This document shows positions 10,682 through 21,389 of a stretch of DNA of 64,000 bases, piece by piece. A program made the translations under genes and the position numbers. Position 1 is the stretch's first letter. Each line of letters begins with the position of its first letter. The stretch comes from Sphaerulina vaccinii (Eukaryota; Ascomycota; Dothideomycetes; Mycosphaerellales; Mycosphaerellaceae): assembly GCA_022570795.1 (NCBI GenBank), contig JAKUDP010000028.1, positions 806,001 to 870,000 on the forward strand, read 5' to 3'. Below the pieces are notes generated by a model. It saw only the letters and a program-made list of their open reading frames with translations. It was not told the origin of the DNA and searched no databases.

Positions 10682-12818
10682 TCACTGCATGATTTTCGAA
10701 GTAGCGGTACCTCCTCCATATGTCAGTGTCGCCTTAGCCATATGTTTTGGCAATGGGTCTCTTCCAGGCAGGTCTTCGCTCAGGTCTACATCTATTACTG
10801 CATTCTTGACAATCCTTGCTACACTTGAAAAGTCCGCTGAGAATGATGCGCCTGTGCTGAGCATCGCCCAGATGCCGCAGGCCACATTCAGTAAGCTCAC
10901 GCCAAGCGCGATACCATATGCCAGCCAGAGTTTCTGTGCGTCGTATGTGTACACATTACCATAAAGGTGATATGTGACTTCTTGCGGTGGCGGAGCATAT
11001 GGCGAGGATGAGTTGTACCTGTTAACGATAGATTCAGCTTAACTCCGATTAAACAGGTCAAATCGTGCTTACTGTAGTGTTGCTTTGCTGGCCATGGATA
11101 TAGTTACATTGAAGAAGAGTTCTTCTAGAGCGTCCTTGAGTGCCCGACGCGGGTTCGTGTCTGTCGTCACTGGCGCTAGCAAGCTTGCAGCCATGGTATA
11201 AGCAGCACCCTCTGTGGCATTGCTGATGTTCGCGGCTGTAGGTCGCCACAGAGATAGATCCAGTAGCTCTGGGGTGTTGACGAGTGTCGTTGTGAACACT
11301 TCAGTCGAGTACGTCTCGTTTCCGAGCTGAGCAGCGCCAAGGTATCCATGGCCGTAGCTATACCCTCCTAACAGAATGGTGAGCAGGCCTTGGAATATTG
11401 CCATGTAGGACACACTTCGCAAGGTATTAGCGCTGCTCGTAGGGTCGTTGTGGCTGATCAGGTTGCCACTGTTGAGCAGGAGAGTGTCGTTTTCGTTCAC
11501 TTCGAAGTTCAACACAGACGTCGGAGCTACAAGATCGATGTCTTTGGTGTCGGTAATCGTAATTGCCTGTTCCTGGTTCCTGTACTTGAAGTCTAGAGTG
11601 TAGTTGGCAGCTCCCAGCTGACAATTGAGGAAAGTGGCGTCTTCCATGTACCAATCGAACAGCTCTGTGAAACTAGAGTTATAGGTCGTGTCCCAATCCC
11701 ATTGAGGGACGGTGTTGTTGACCATCCGAGAGAACTTCTCGGGTATCGAAGAATTGTTGGCTCGTGGGATTACTGCCATGAACAGTTCGAGGTATTGGTA
11801 AGAAGTTGTGGTGAAGAGATCGCTCTGGGCCTTGAGGCGCCATGACCCATCTGCTTGTTGTTCGAACGGCGCGCCCCAGTCACCATCGGCGGTGCTGACC
11901 CATGCTAGATAGGCAAACATTACAGAGGTCAGGTATGGCCCGGTGCCGGGGATGAACGTTGGTCGCGTGAACGAGTCGTATATTGCTGTGTACATGTTGT
12001 TCTCCACGCTCTTGCGCATTGTGTCGTTGAGAGCAGCGCAAGATAGCCTTGGCAGCTCCATCTGAGATGTCCAGGAAGCATTTGTTCCAGGAGGATCGAT
12101 AGATAGGATGGTTCCGCCAGCAGCCACCGCGTTGATGATCCGCGTAACATCCTCGTTGGCATTTTCGAACTGCAGGCCGCTCGTAACGTTGTTGTTGAAG
12201 CCATTCTTTGGAGTAAGGTTACTAAAGGCAAGACTGTCAAAGGCGGGCTGAGGCACATGCACAGAGCCGATAGGTGCAGGCTGTATCTCGTCGAAGACAA
12301 CTGATAGCGCAGCTGGAGAGAAGATGGCGGCCAAAGGAAGCAACCTAGACATGCTGTTAGTCGAACGGCTCCGGTACAATTGCAGTCGACGACCTTCACC
12401 ATGCGGTAAGTGCAACAAGTGATAAGCACGGATGTCTCCAGTACGTAGCCACGCAGAACAGGGACCGCAAGTCGTCAAGTGAGGTGAACCATCTATCAAT
12501 CTTCTCCAAGCTGAATGTCTCGTTGACCAAAGTACGGAAGAAGAGCTGCATGTATGCTATTGATGCGCATAGCACCAGGCTGGCCTTGAAAATGAATGCG
12601 ATGGCCGTACCGGCGACTGATATAAGCTGTTGGCGAGAAGTCGTCAATCCAGCGAGACTCAAAGGTTCCGAAGAGACTGTAGACCTGTCAAGACTTTGGT
12701 ACATCGCATGATGACCAATACCTAAACAGACGCCGACCAGCAGCGATATCAAAAGAGAAGCGGGAGTGGTCCAGTGAATCCTACGTTTGTGTTGTCTTTG
12801 TCTTGCATTATATGTCAT
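10682..12818 (-). CDS. Multi-pass membrane protein with large N-glycosylated ectodomain
   Basis: Exons 12818-12400, 12344-11073 and 11018-10682 give 675 residues. Hydrophobic helices: residues about 18-40, about 66-95 (two amphipathic/hydrophobic stretches near the LISVAG motif), and about 127-150 (LLPLAAIFSPAALSVV), then about 430 residues rich in N-x-S/T sites, then a final helix near the C-terminus (LWLAYGIALGVSLLNVACGI). This arrangement matches a large, poorly characterised fungal membrane family whose members are often annotated as formylmethionine deformylase-like without good evidence. No enzyme motif is visible. The first splice (55 nt) is supported because it restores the conserved transmembrane segment AWLLPLAA. 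Function is unknown. Confidence 0.8.
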
Positions 12819-13686
12819 GCTGAGTGAAGAGTGCGTCAGCAGGCCAGCTGCGATGAAGGTCCTGTTCCTGTAAAGATAGTGAGAGGAGGGAATATGTGAA
12901 GAGAAGAGCTCAGAACAGAAACAGGTCGTGGTTCAGTCCAGTTCAAATGATACCCATGAGAGCGCTTACAGGCCTGCATTGCGGCGTGGTCGGGCGCCTC
13001 TGTACTGCGCCGCATGCAGAGTGCAGGGCTAGGCGCCTGGAGCTAGACTCCCAAGAGGTGCCATATTGAGAGGCGTTGATGTTGTCAGAGCAATGCATAT
13101 GATTGAACTGATGTGTGTAGTGGTGTCGGAGAGAAAGAATAGAGATGGATTTCCTGGAGGAGGCCTAGTCTCATGCGTTCAGGCTTGCCACTCACTTCCC
13201 AAAGCGTCTTACTGCAATAATGCTGGCCAGAACATTGAGACTGGTGTTCTGTCCATCAAAAAGGCAGAGGAGCAAGCATGAAAAGAGACATGCAAAGACC
13301 AATCGTATTCAGTAATCCTACGTAGGCCTTTGTCCAAGCAAATCAAACCCGCCATGCTATGCGAGACCCGCAAGGGTCAGCGAACGTCAAAGGTCATATC
13401 CAACGCCGTTCTATTTTATCATCCGCGCTGTCTCCAATGCTTCCTTGGTGTCAGTCCAATTCCGTCCAAGTACCACGCTATGCAAAAATTCAAAGTCATC
13501 CCATCTCAGCAGTCCTGTTGACCGATCTGCCTGATTCGAGGCAGCGTCCAAACTCATTACTCATAAACCTCATAAGCATCTGTGCCACCCAGCGGCCTCG
13601 AGAAGCTCTCGCATATCCTGTAGCGAGTGTAATGTTCCAACAGCGAAAGCAAAGAAGTAAAGTGCAGCAGTGTCCAGTGCTGAAGT
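12819..13686. other. Intergenic region between membrane protein and LPMO
   Basis: About 870 bp between the start of the membrane-protein gene and the stop of the LPMO gene, both on the minus strand. It should hold the membrane-protein promoter and the LPMO 3' UTR. Small open frames show no family features. Confidence 0.5.
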
Positions 13687-14955
13687 TCAAGCATGTCCAC
13701 CGTTTTGGATGTGTCGACGGACGTGAGCGTGTCGTAGAGAGCGCTTGCGGTAAGCAGCAACTTCATCGCAGGTAGTACCAGAAGCGACGGCTCGCCAAAC
13801 AGTCTTGCCGTTCACAGCAACACCGTATTGACCAGAGTGCGAGGCATCGCAGATGATACCACCGCTACTGCTGGAAGGGCCGCTGCTGGACGAGCTACTG
13901 CCAGTACCGGCTGGTGCATAGGCAGAGACAGTGCCGGTTGCTGGTCCAGCGACGCCAGCACCACTTGATACGGAGAGCATTGGGTAGCTAGCAGGCGAAG
14001 AGGCTTTTTCCGATGATGCAGCGACGGCGGAGGTGGCATCGGAGCTGTAAGCAGTTGGCGCAGCAGAAGATGCGGCGATCGAGGTGGCGGCTGGAGCGGA
14101 GTACTGCCCATTGTTGTAGCCAGCCGCCGAAGTAGCTTGAGTCGCGCTCGAACCTGCGGCGGCAGTGGCATCAGCTCCACCAGGTGCAGTATAGCCAGCA
14201 CCATTGCTCTCCACAGCGCTCTTATAGCCGGAGACACCCTGAGTCTGTGCGGCGGCCGATGCTGCGCAGTTTGGACCGGTGGCAGCCTTGATAGAGGCAG
14301 ATTGCATCTTCTGGACGAACTCGCCTGGGAATGGGATTTGCTGGTCGGAAGTCTCCACAGTCGAGCACTCGGAGGTCGGCAGGTTGATGACATACATGTT
14401 AGGCAGTTTGTTGTATTCCGAGTCGTCCTTGGCACCACCGGAGACTGTGAGAGGAGCACAATTCATGTAGATTTCGCGATTGCCGATCTTGTTGTACCAG
14501 GTCCAGGCCAGTGTGACCTCGCCGTTGGGGATCGAGGCCGGGACAGAGTACGTGAAAGGAGTGGAGCCATCATTGCCATCACCAGAAGTCGGACAGCCAC
14601 CCTCATAGACTTGGATGAGCTTCCAGGTGGACTTTGCTGTGGGTTGCTGGTCGAGCGAGATGGCGAGTTGGCAGGTACCGCCTCCGTGTGATGCGCTGCC
14701 CGAAAAGCTGAGCTCATAGTCTTTGCCGGCCGTCACCAGGTTGGGGGCGATCGGAGGATCCCAAGTCTCTGTGACATTCTCTCGAAGCTGACATGGGAAC
14801 TGTGAGCCCTGGGCGCCGATTGCTAGATTGGCAAGTGGAGAGGTGGTCAGTGTCTTAGGCCCGTACGGATTTGGTGTCTTAAGCGTCATATGTGCGGAGG
14901 CCTGGCCAAGCAGAGCGAGTGCGGCAAGAGCACAAGAGCCTGTGCTGGAGAACAT
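13687..14955 (-). CDS. Secreted AA11-type lytic polysaccharide monooxygenase
   Basis: Single exon, 422 residues. A signal peptide (residues 1-21, ending ASA) exposes His22 as the mature N-terminus, the first ligand of the copper histidine brace. The second ligand is probably His90 in SASHGGGTC and the axial Tyr163 in REIYMNCA. The EGGCP and WTWYNKIGNRE blocks fit family AA11, which oxidatively cleaves chitin outside the cell. A Ser/Thr/Ala-rich linker (about 235-365) leads to a C-terminal module at 367-396 with YGVAVNGKTVWRAVASGTTC, resembling the X278 module attached to some AA11 enzymes. A basic tail with KR follows. The listed frame can be read from a TTG three codons upstream, but the ATG at 14955 is the start. 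Confidence 0.88.
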   Translation of the reverse strand: MFSSTGSCALAALALLGQASAHMTLKTPNPYGPKTLTTSPLANLAIGAQGSQFPCQLRENVTETWDPPIAPNLVTAGKDYELSFSGSASHGGGTCQLAISLDQQPTAKSTWKLIQVYEGGCPTSGDGNDGSTPFTYSVPASIPNGEVTLAWTWYNKIGNREIYMNCAPLTVSGGAKDDSEYNKLPNMYVINLPTSECSTVETSDQQIPFPGEFVQKMQSASIKAATGPNCAASAAAQTQGVSGYKSAVESNGAGYTAPGGADATAAAGSSATQATSAAGYNNGQYSAPAATSIAASSAAPTAYSSDATSAVAASSEKASSPASYPMLSVSSGAGVAGPATGTVSAYAPAGTGSSSSSSGPSSSSGGIICDASHSGQYGVAVNGKTVWRAVASGTTCDEVAAYRKRSLRHAHVRRHIQNGGHA

Positions 14956-16178
14956 CTTGATCAATGCTGTCGATGTGTTGGTGGTCGAGTTCTGTTGGAC
15001 GGAAGGACTGCGTTTCTAGGCCTGCTAGAAGTATTCGTGGTTGCTGTGTAGCGCTGAAGTCTAATGTGCGCGGTATCTAGGCAGTGTTGTATGTTGTAAG
15101 ACCTGCTTCTGTGAACGAGGGTTGCTTTTGTTGTGCGTGAATGTTGCGAAGTGCAACTAGGTATGTAAAGAAGACCTAGTAACAGAAGTGCTAGGCAGGC
15201 ATACTTATAGTATGAGGGTCGAGGCGTCGAGTGCCTTCTATTCACGCTCATTGACGCAACACAATAGGTTCGTGAGACAATGACTTGCCTTTCGATGTGG
15301 ATCTGAACGAGGGATTCGGCCGCGCAATGGTCGCATTCACGCGATCCAGGTGGGGTTTCGAGAAGAAGTGATCAGGTTTCTGTGGTGTTGTAAGCGCTCA
15401 TTGGCGAAGAGCGCGTTGTAGTCGATACGACTCGATATTTCACGAAACCAAGCAATCACAAGCTTTGCTAATCGTATGGAGATGCGCCAGGTAGTGAGAC
15501 ATGGGTTGAGACTCTGATCAGACAGAAGCATAAGGACGCGCAGACGAGGTCCATTGTTTCGGTCCACAGGCGTCGAGTGTCGTCGAAGTAGAGGCGTTCG
15601 GCTGGACGATCCGAGAGGCCATGCATTCGCGCCGTGTAGATGCAGAGTCGGTCTTCATACTTGAAACACTAGTTACGCGCCCAGCTTCGCGGTGAAGAAT
15701 GTCGCGCGTCGAGGTTGGCCATTGGGGAATCGTGATCAGTATCGTGACTGTCTGATCGTGTTCACGATGTTGAAAAGTTGCCAGCATGATTGCGGAATGT
15801 AGATGTGGTTGTGAGGCATGGTATGTTAGAGAAAGGACGGAGGCCCAGACGTGAAAGTGCGTAGTCAGCAGAGTTAGGGTTGCTTGCCGTGATCCGATTG
15901 AGCACTCCACAACTCCACAATCTCGTCCAAAGCAACGCGACTGAGGAAGCACTGGTATAGCCCTTGCCTCCTTCGCGGACCTCATCGCGCATACCACCAC
16001 AACGCAACTCTGACAAGACAGTCCTTTCTGCGATTCGCCACACACTTGCGATTCTGATGATGCCCGTATCGCAATAGTCGACCAACGCGTTCTTACGCAG
16101 TCTTCTTCGCGACTGGACGACTGAAAGAGCAACAACTTTCGCGCCGAGACCCCTGGGGTCGCGAGCCAGTCCTACACA
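14956..16178. other. Intergenic region between divergent LPMO and Sfh1 genes
   Basis: About 1.2 kb divergent promoter region. A TATAAGT-like element on the minus strand lies at 15203-15209. Open frames on the minus strand (for example 15518-16135) lack recognisable features and overlap one another. No gene is supported. Confidence 0.5.
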
Positions 16179-18563
16179 ATGGCCACAGCTGTCAATTCCA
16201 CGCGAACGAACGCGCCGCAGGCCTTCGTCTCCAGCTATGCCCCACGAATACGCACCTATGGCAATTCTCTGCTCATGCCCGTGGCTCCACAGACGATTCT
16301 ACCCACAGCGCGGACCACAAAGCGAGGGACAACGGTGATTAACTATGCCGACGACTTCGAAGACGATAGTATTGATGAGTCTGATGGGCATGGCCGGCGC
16401 GCGACTGGGTTGCGCACAGCGCAACAGCGGAATGTGCCTGATCCCATGGTCGAGAAAGTGAAAGAGTTGGGCAAGGAGATCTATGCGCCAGTTGATGTGC
16501 AGGGTATCTGGAGAGACTGGATGGGAAAGCCAAAGCGAACCTTGACCGAGAGACAGATGCACGTTCAGTCTGCGCTGCCAACGACGCTCATCCCCATCAA
16601 GATCGACCTCGACGTTGCACCGTTCCGGCCAGAGGCAGCTCTACCAACGCCTCAAAATGCCAAAGACTTCGGTATCGACGAAAGCCTCCCTGCATATAAA
16701 GCGCCAGAGCCGACGCCGCAATATCGATTGAAAGATACGTTCTTGTGGAATCTGCACGAGGCTCTAATCACGCCAGACATGTTTGCCAAGACTCTGGTAG
16801 ATGAGCTGGACTTTCCTGTGATGCGCAAGATGAACATGATCAATGAGATTGCTACGCAAATACGCATGCAGCTGGAAGAACACGCTTCGACAGCGCTGCA
16901 TCCACTCTTTCAGCTTGAGGCAGGAAACACAGCTGCAACTGCTACGAACGCACCGACTCCATCTCTCCGGCCGGGGCTATCTCGTGAAGCGTCTTCAACA
17001 CCACTACCGGCAGGTACATCAACTCCCCGGCTGCGCGACATCGCGTACACAAATGGTGTCGAGCCTTCTTCAAATGCAGCCACTCCAATGCCCAATGGTG
17101 CTTCAACGCCTGCACTCGCCGTCACAGCAACGCCTATGGTGCGGGATTCACTCACCTCTTCGGCTATCAACCCAGCAGACTCGCATCGCTGCGTCATCAC
17201 GTTGTCCATTAACATTCAGAACAGACTCTACACCGACAAGTTCGAATGGTCGCTTCTACACCCACCCGGGTTCCCTGAGATATTTGCACGGCAGACTTGC
17301 GCGGACATAGGATTGCCCAGCGAGTGGGTACCTATGATGGCGCACGCGATCTATGAAGCGAGCTTGCGCCTGAAGAAAGACATGGTGGACAACAATGGCA
17401 CTCTTGCCGGCGTCATTGGAAGTGGTGTGGATGGTTGGGGCGTAATAGAGAACGAAGCATGTGAGTATCACGGCACTGCAGAATCCGCGCTTGGTGTCGG
17501 TGCAGGGTGGAGATTCGACGAGGATGGACTTGGCGCAGACTGGGAGCCCAAGATCGAAGTCTTGAGCAAGGACGAAATCGAAAAGCGTGAGGGTGATCGA
17601 GAAAGGCAGATTAGGCGGCAGAGACGAGAGACTGCTCGCTTCACGACGAATCTCACGTTCCAAACGCAAAGCAGTGGACTCAACGATTACTTCTCTGGCG
17701 GTCTTGGAGCGTCGCAGGCAACGGTCGGAGGCGAAGATGAACGCATGGGCCGAGGTGCACGATCAAAGCAGAAGAGACGGTTTAGGAGTTTGTCTCCCGT
17801 TGGTCGTGAAACCCCAGAAGTCGCAGGCTTCGGCGGAACGTCGTACCAGCTTTCTGAGGGCGAACGCCAATATTGGCATTGCTCGCATTGTTGCATTTGG
17901 GGATCTGCCATTTGGGGCGTTCGTGACGGCCCTGCAGGTCCTCGAGTAAGTCATCAGTCTTATATGATAACTTATCTGCTCTTGCTAACTGTTGTACAGA
18001 CACTCTGCAACAATTGCGGCCTCCTGTACGAGCGAGACAAGCGCCTACCACCTTGGAATGTTCGCCTATTTGCACACGAGAAGAACCAGGGCTCACGTGA
18101 GGCTCACATGCCTCAATTCGCACAACAAGCGGCTCCTGCGCGACAGCCATCACATCTGCAATCTGACATCGCTTCATTCCCATTATCGACGCCTCTGCAA
18201 ACGCCAGCTCGCAACCGCGACGACAGCCTCAATCCCAGCTCACACCTTTACACTGGAGCATCCACCACCGGCGGTCAGGGACAAATCAGCGCAAGCACAA
18301 TGGCTGATATCGTAAACTATGCCGAACCAGGAGAGGACCTCGACTGGACCAAGGTGGTCGAGCCACGTGAGCGAAAACGTCTACAGAACATCATTAATGG
18401 GCGGAAATATCGCGAAAGGCGGCTTGCTGCGGAAGGACATGGCGGTTCTGGCGGTAATTATGCCGGAGCCAGCGGAGTTGGTAGCTACCTTAGTACGGGG
18501 TACGGACAACGGCAGAGTCTACTAGCAGAGAAGGCAGCAAGTGTGACACCTACTGCTACATGA
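16179..18563 (+). CDS. SFH1: Snf5/Sfh1-type chromatin-remodelling subunit with GATA finger
   Basis: Exons 16179-17945 and 18000-18563 give 776 residues. The two SNF5/INI1 repeats lie at about 187-225 (FLWNLHEALITPDMFAKTL) and about 336-415 (CVITLSINIQNRLYTDKFEW). A GATA-type zinc finger at about 567-595 has CSHC and CNNC pairs; this combination is typical of filamentous-fungal members. These proteins are core subunits of RSC or SWI/SNF, nuclear ATP-dependent nucleosome remodellers; I favour Sfh1 but Snf5 is possible. The 54-nt intron (17946-17999, GTAAGT...TACAG, branch GCTAAC) sits between the two cysteine pairs, is phase 0 and stop-free, so retention inserts 18 residues inside the finger. 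Confidence 0.9.
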   Translation: MATAVNSTRTNAPQAFVSSYAPRIRTYGNSLLMPVAPQTILPTARTTKRGTTVINYADDFEDDSIDESDGHGRRATGLRTAQQRNVPDPMVEKVKELGKEIYAPVDVQGIWRDWMGKPKRTLTERQMHVQSALPTTLIPIKIDLDVAPFRPEAALPTPQNAKDFGIDESLPAYKAPEPTPQYRLKDTFLWNLHEALITPDMFAKTLVDELDFPVMRKMNMINEIATQIRMQLEEHASTALHPLFQLEAGNTAATATNAPTPSLRPGLSREASSTPLPAGTSTPRLRDIAYTNGVEPSSNAATPMPNGASTPALAVTATPMVRDSLTSSAINPADSHRCVITLSINIQNRLYTDKFEWSLLHPPGFPEIFARQTCADIGLPSEWVPMMAHAIYEASLRLKKDMVDNNGTLAGVIGSGVDGWGVIENEACEYHGTAESALGVGAGWRFDEDGLGADWEPKIEVLSKDEIEKREGDRERQIRRQRRETARFTTNLTFQTQSSGLNDYFSGGLGASQATVGGEDERMGRGARSKQKRRFRSLSPVGRETPEVAGFGGTSYQLSEGERQYWHCSHCCIWGSAIWGVRDGPAGPRVSHQSYMITYLLLLTVVQTLCNNCGLLYERDKRLPPWNVRLFAHEKNQGSREAHMPQFAQQAAPARQPSHLQSDIASFPLSTPLQTPARNRDDSLNPSSHLYTGASTTGGQGQISASTMADIVNYAEPGEDLDWTKVVEPRERKRLQNIINGRKYRERRLAAEGHGGSGGNYAGASGVGSYLSTGYGQRQSLLAEKAASVTPTAT

Positions 18564-19174
18564 GCCTTGCGCCGTGTGTAGAGATGTACTCGAGCTGCAC
18601 GATATTGTATAACTATTTTGGACCTAGCTGTAGACTTAGAGCTGCTGTGGTATATCACTACGCCGCAGGTAACAATGAAAGTCAATACAATATTGATCAG
18701 GTCATCGACACAAGCCTTACTTGACAGTAGAAGGTATCGGGTGAGAGTGCCCATATTTGGCATTTGGCTTCTATTTGTCTTGCTCTGCCATCTTCATTCC
18801 GTGCATACAGGAAGCAGAGATATGAGCTATCAACTAAGCGTAAGCTGTCCTCGAAGACTCCTCCCATGGTAGCTGACGCGTACGACTCAGGTATGTGCGT
18901 GCTTTGGCACTCACTAATTTCACCTGGAAGGCGGACAGCAATGTTCACCTGGTGAAAGGATCGTGTGCTCCAAAGTCTGATGGTCTTCCATGTCAAGCCC
19001 AAAGCAAGGTCATCATTGCGAGGTCCAAGATGAGAAGTCCGGCCCCTTTCTCACGACACTTCAGATCGGGCGTGGCTCTCATGTTGGAGCTTGCGGAGTC
19101 TGAGCCAACTAGGTTCAAGGGCAGTGGCAATGTCGTGCGAAGCCACCTGAAAGTAATCAGAATCTTGATGTATC
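18564..19174. other. Convergent 3' intergenic region
   Basis: About 610 bp between the stops of the convergent Sfh1 and Prp31 genes. No coding gene is supported. It should hold both 3' UTRs and terminators. Confidence 0.55.
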
Positions 19175-21088
19175 TCAATCTGCAGTCTTTGCCTTCTTGA
19201 CAGGCAGAGCAGGGACCTTGAAGCCACCTGCATCGAACTTTGGGACAGGCGGAGGCGGCATGCTGGAACCGCCAACTTGGGTGAAAGTGCCGTTCTTGAA
19301 CCAGCGGTCTTCGTCGGCCTTGCGTTTGCGATTTGCTTCTTCACGCTTGCGAGGGTCGATCAGCTCCATACCCTGGACCGGTGTGAAAGCGACACTTGTT
19401 GCGGTTCCTGCGGGTCCACCAACATTGGTCTTGAGTCCACTTCCAACACCAGCAGCTCGCAGACCCTGTGCCTTGAGAGCACCTTGAGTAGCGATACCAC
19501 CTTGGAAACCGCGCAACGATGTCGCAGTACCACTGCTTGCTGGAGTTGCACCGCCCCAGCCAGGGTTCTTCTTCGACAATTTCGCGCGCGTACGCTGGTC
19601 GATTTGTGTGGCACGTACGTGACCATCGTCCTGCGCGCCGATCATACCCAGGCCCTTCGAGCTGTCCCCGAATCCGACTTCAGCTTCCTCCTTACCAAAG
19701 GCCATCCTGTTCTGTGCCTTTCGCAGATCAGTCATGGCGGTCGCTTCCTTTATCTTGCGCACTCTCCGTCCTCCACGCTTTCTGCTAGGTTTATCATCTG
19801 GCGCCGGCAGTGCCCTTGTTCCACTATTCGGAGGTGCCTCTGAGAGCTTGTTGACGCGTCTTTCCACTTCCTCGGCCATTTGCAAACCATACTCACCCGA
19901 AGGTGAGGCATGAATGCTGTCTGTACGTGCAACGAGCACAATCTTAGCAGACAAGATCCTCATAGCTTGAACTTTCAGGTCCTGAGGAATCTGCTTAATT
20001 ATGTCGTTCTGATAGAGGATACCTTGATTTCGAACCCCAACATTGGTTGCAAGTCCTACTCCACGCGCACTCTTTTTGTTTCCGAGTGGCGCAATATTGC
20101 AAGATGGTGTCTTCGCCAGCCCTGTGATGCCTCCAGTGTAGTTGATCAGCTGCGCTGCCGTGGAAGAACCAATGAGCGCTGTGAGGTTTGGAGCAAACAT
20201 AGACATGCGAGACTGAACATAGTCTGTGAGAGTTCGCTTCGCGCTGTCCAGTTTCAGCACCATCTGGCAGGCTCTACGCACGATGGCCAGCTCGCTATCG
20301 GATAGAGGTGTACCAGCTGTGTTCGTCGCCTCGAGAGTCACAACCATGAGTGACGGGCTGTCGAGCACTTGCTTCAGCGACTGTCCGACGAGGTTGTCTG
20401 CATTCTCGCTGATGGCTTTGATGTCTTCCATAGGTCCATTTCCAATAATGGCTACTGCCTTGGCATAGTCCAGTGGATTCTGAATCAGCGTTTCGAGCTC
20501 CGGAAAGCAGACAGAGTAATGGTCACGGATAAACTTGTGCACCAGTATGATCTCTCCGTCGATCTGCGTGGACAGCGTATTCGATTGTGTTAGCAGCTTG
20601 TACTCTGGGTTGTCTTCGATGTTGCCAATGTTTCGTGTCTCTTGTCCGGGTGGCAAGCTTTTGTAGTGTTCAATGTCCTGTGCACCGGACTCGTCAGGAC
20701 TAGTTGCAAGATTAAACCACTGAAAGCGCATATATCGATTAGGGAGGGGACAAGTGCTTACCTTGAGCAGAGGATCCAGCTGCTTCATCAGACCAGCAAC
20801 ACTGCGCACATCTGATACGCTTTGTAGCTCCAGCTTCTCGACACGGGCCTTGGTTTCCTCTTCAGTCTCATCCTCCTCCATCTTGAGATGGCCTGGGACA
20901 TTCGCATCGTCGCCGTTTTCGTCTACTGCTTCCTCGTCGCCGTCGAGCTCCATGCCAACATTTGTTCCGGCATTAGACTCCACAGGCTGCGCGTTGCCCA
21001 GCTCGAATTCGTGTTCTTCGACCTGCTCCTCATTCTCGTCATCAGAATCGCCGAAATCGTTCAGCAGCTCATCTGCTATCGTCGCCAT
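19175..21088 (-). CDS. PRP31: Pre-mRNA splicing factor Prp31
   Basis: Exons 21088-20762 and 20719-19175 give 623 residues. The acidic N-terminus is followed by a NOSIC-type helical region (YKLLTQSNTLSTQIDGEI) and the Nop domain at about 230-345, with the typical TGGITGLAKTPSCNI segment, then a basic region (KRGGRRVRK) and the C-terminal Prp31 domain. Prp31 binds 15.5K/Snu13 on U4 snRNA and joins U4/U6 to U5 in the tri-snRNP. The intron is only 42 nt (20761-20720, GTAAGC...TTTCAG with CTAAT), phase 0 and stop-free, so retention would add 14 residues. It shares a 301-bp intergenic region with divergent Clf1. Confidence 0.94.
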   Translation of the reverse strand: MATIADELLNDFGDSDDENEEQVEEHEFELGNAQPVESNAGTNVGMELDGDEEAVDENGDDANVPGHLKMEEDETEEETKARVEKLELQSVSDVRSVAGLMKQLDPLLKVSTCPLPNRYMRFQWFNLATSPDESGAQDIEHYKSLPPGQETRNIGNIEDNPEYKLLTQSNTLSTQIDGEIILVHKFIRDHYSVCFPELETLIQNPLDYAKAVAIIGNGPMEDIKAISENADNLVGQSLKQVLDSPSLMVVTLEATNTAGTPLSDSELAIVRRACQMVLKLDSAKRTLTDYVQSRMSMFAPNLTALIGSSTAAQLINYTGGITGLAKTPSCNIAPLGNKKSARGVGLATNVGVRNQGILYQNDIIKQIPQDLKVQAMRILSAKIVLVARTDSIHASPSGEYGLQMAEEVERRVNKLSEAPPNSGTRALPAPDDKPSRKRGGRRVRKIKEATAMTDLRKAQNRMAFGKEEAEVGFGDSSKGLGMIGAQDDGHVRATQIDQRTRAKLSKKNPGWGGATPASSGTATSLRGFQGGIATQGALKAQGLRAAGVGSGLKTNVGGPAGTATSVAFTPVQGMELIDPRKREEANRKRKADEDRWFKNGTFTQVGGSSMPPPPVPKFDAGGFKVPALPVKKAKTAD

Positions 21089-21389
21089 CGTCGAAGGTTT
21101 CTGCGCGCAATGCGCTGTTGACTATGAGGTGGTAGCCAGGTTTTTCCAGTGTCTCGGTGCTAGTCGGCGTCGTCCCTCGTTGTAAGTACTCGAAATGTCG
21201 TGTAGCAAGAGAGAGGATGGCGTATTGAAAGAGAGGGAGGAAAGTTGTAGAAAGAGTCATGTTCACGCCGGCTCAGGCGTTTTTGACTCGCCGCTTCTTC
21301 TTTTCCTTCCTCTCCACTTTCACCTCATTGTCGCATACTTCAACACACTGATCCTCACGACCGGCCTCCGCGCCACCACTACCGCCATC
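21089..21389. promoter_or_regulatory. Shared divergent promoter of Prp31 and Clf1
   Basis: Only 301 bp separate the start codons of two divergently transcribed spliceosome genes, so both core promoters and 5' leaders must lie here. A pyrimidine-rich run (CTTCTTCTTTTCCTTCC) at about 21291-21307 precedes Clf1. No TATA box is evident. Confidence 0.6.

Noticed and set aside
21195..21389. In-frame upstream ATG of Clf1 (65 extra residues)
   Set aside because: The extension occupies the Prp31/Clf1 promoter and includes a hydrophobic stretch foreign to Clf1.
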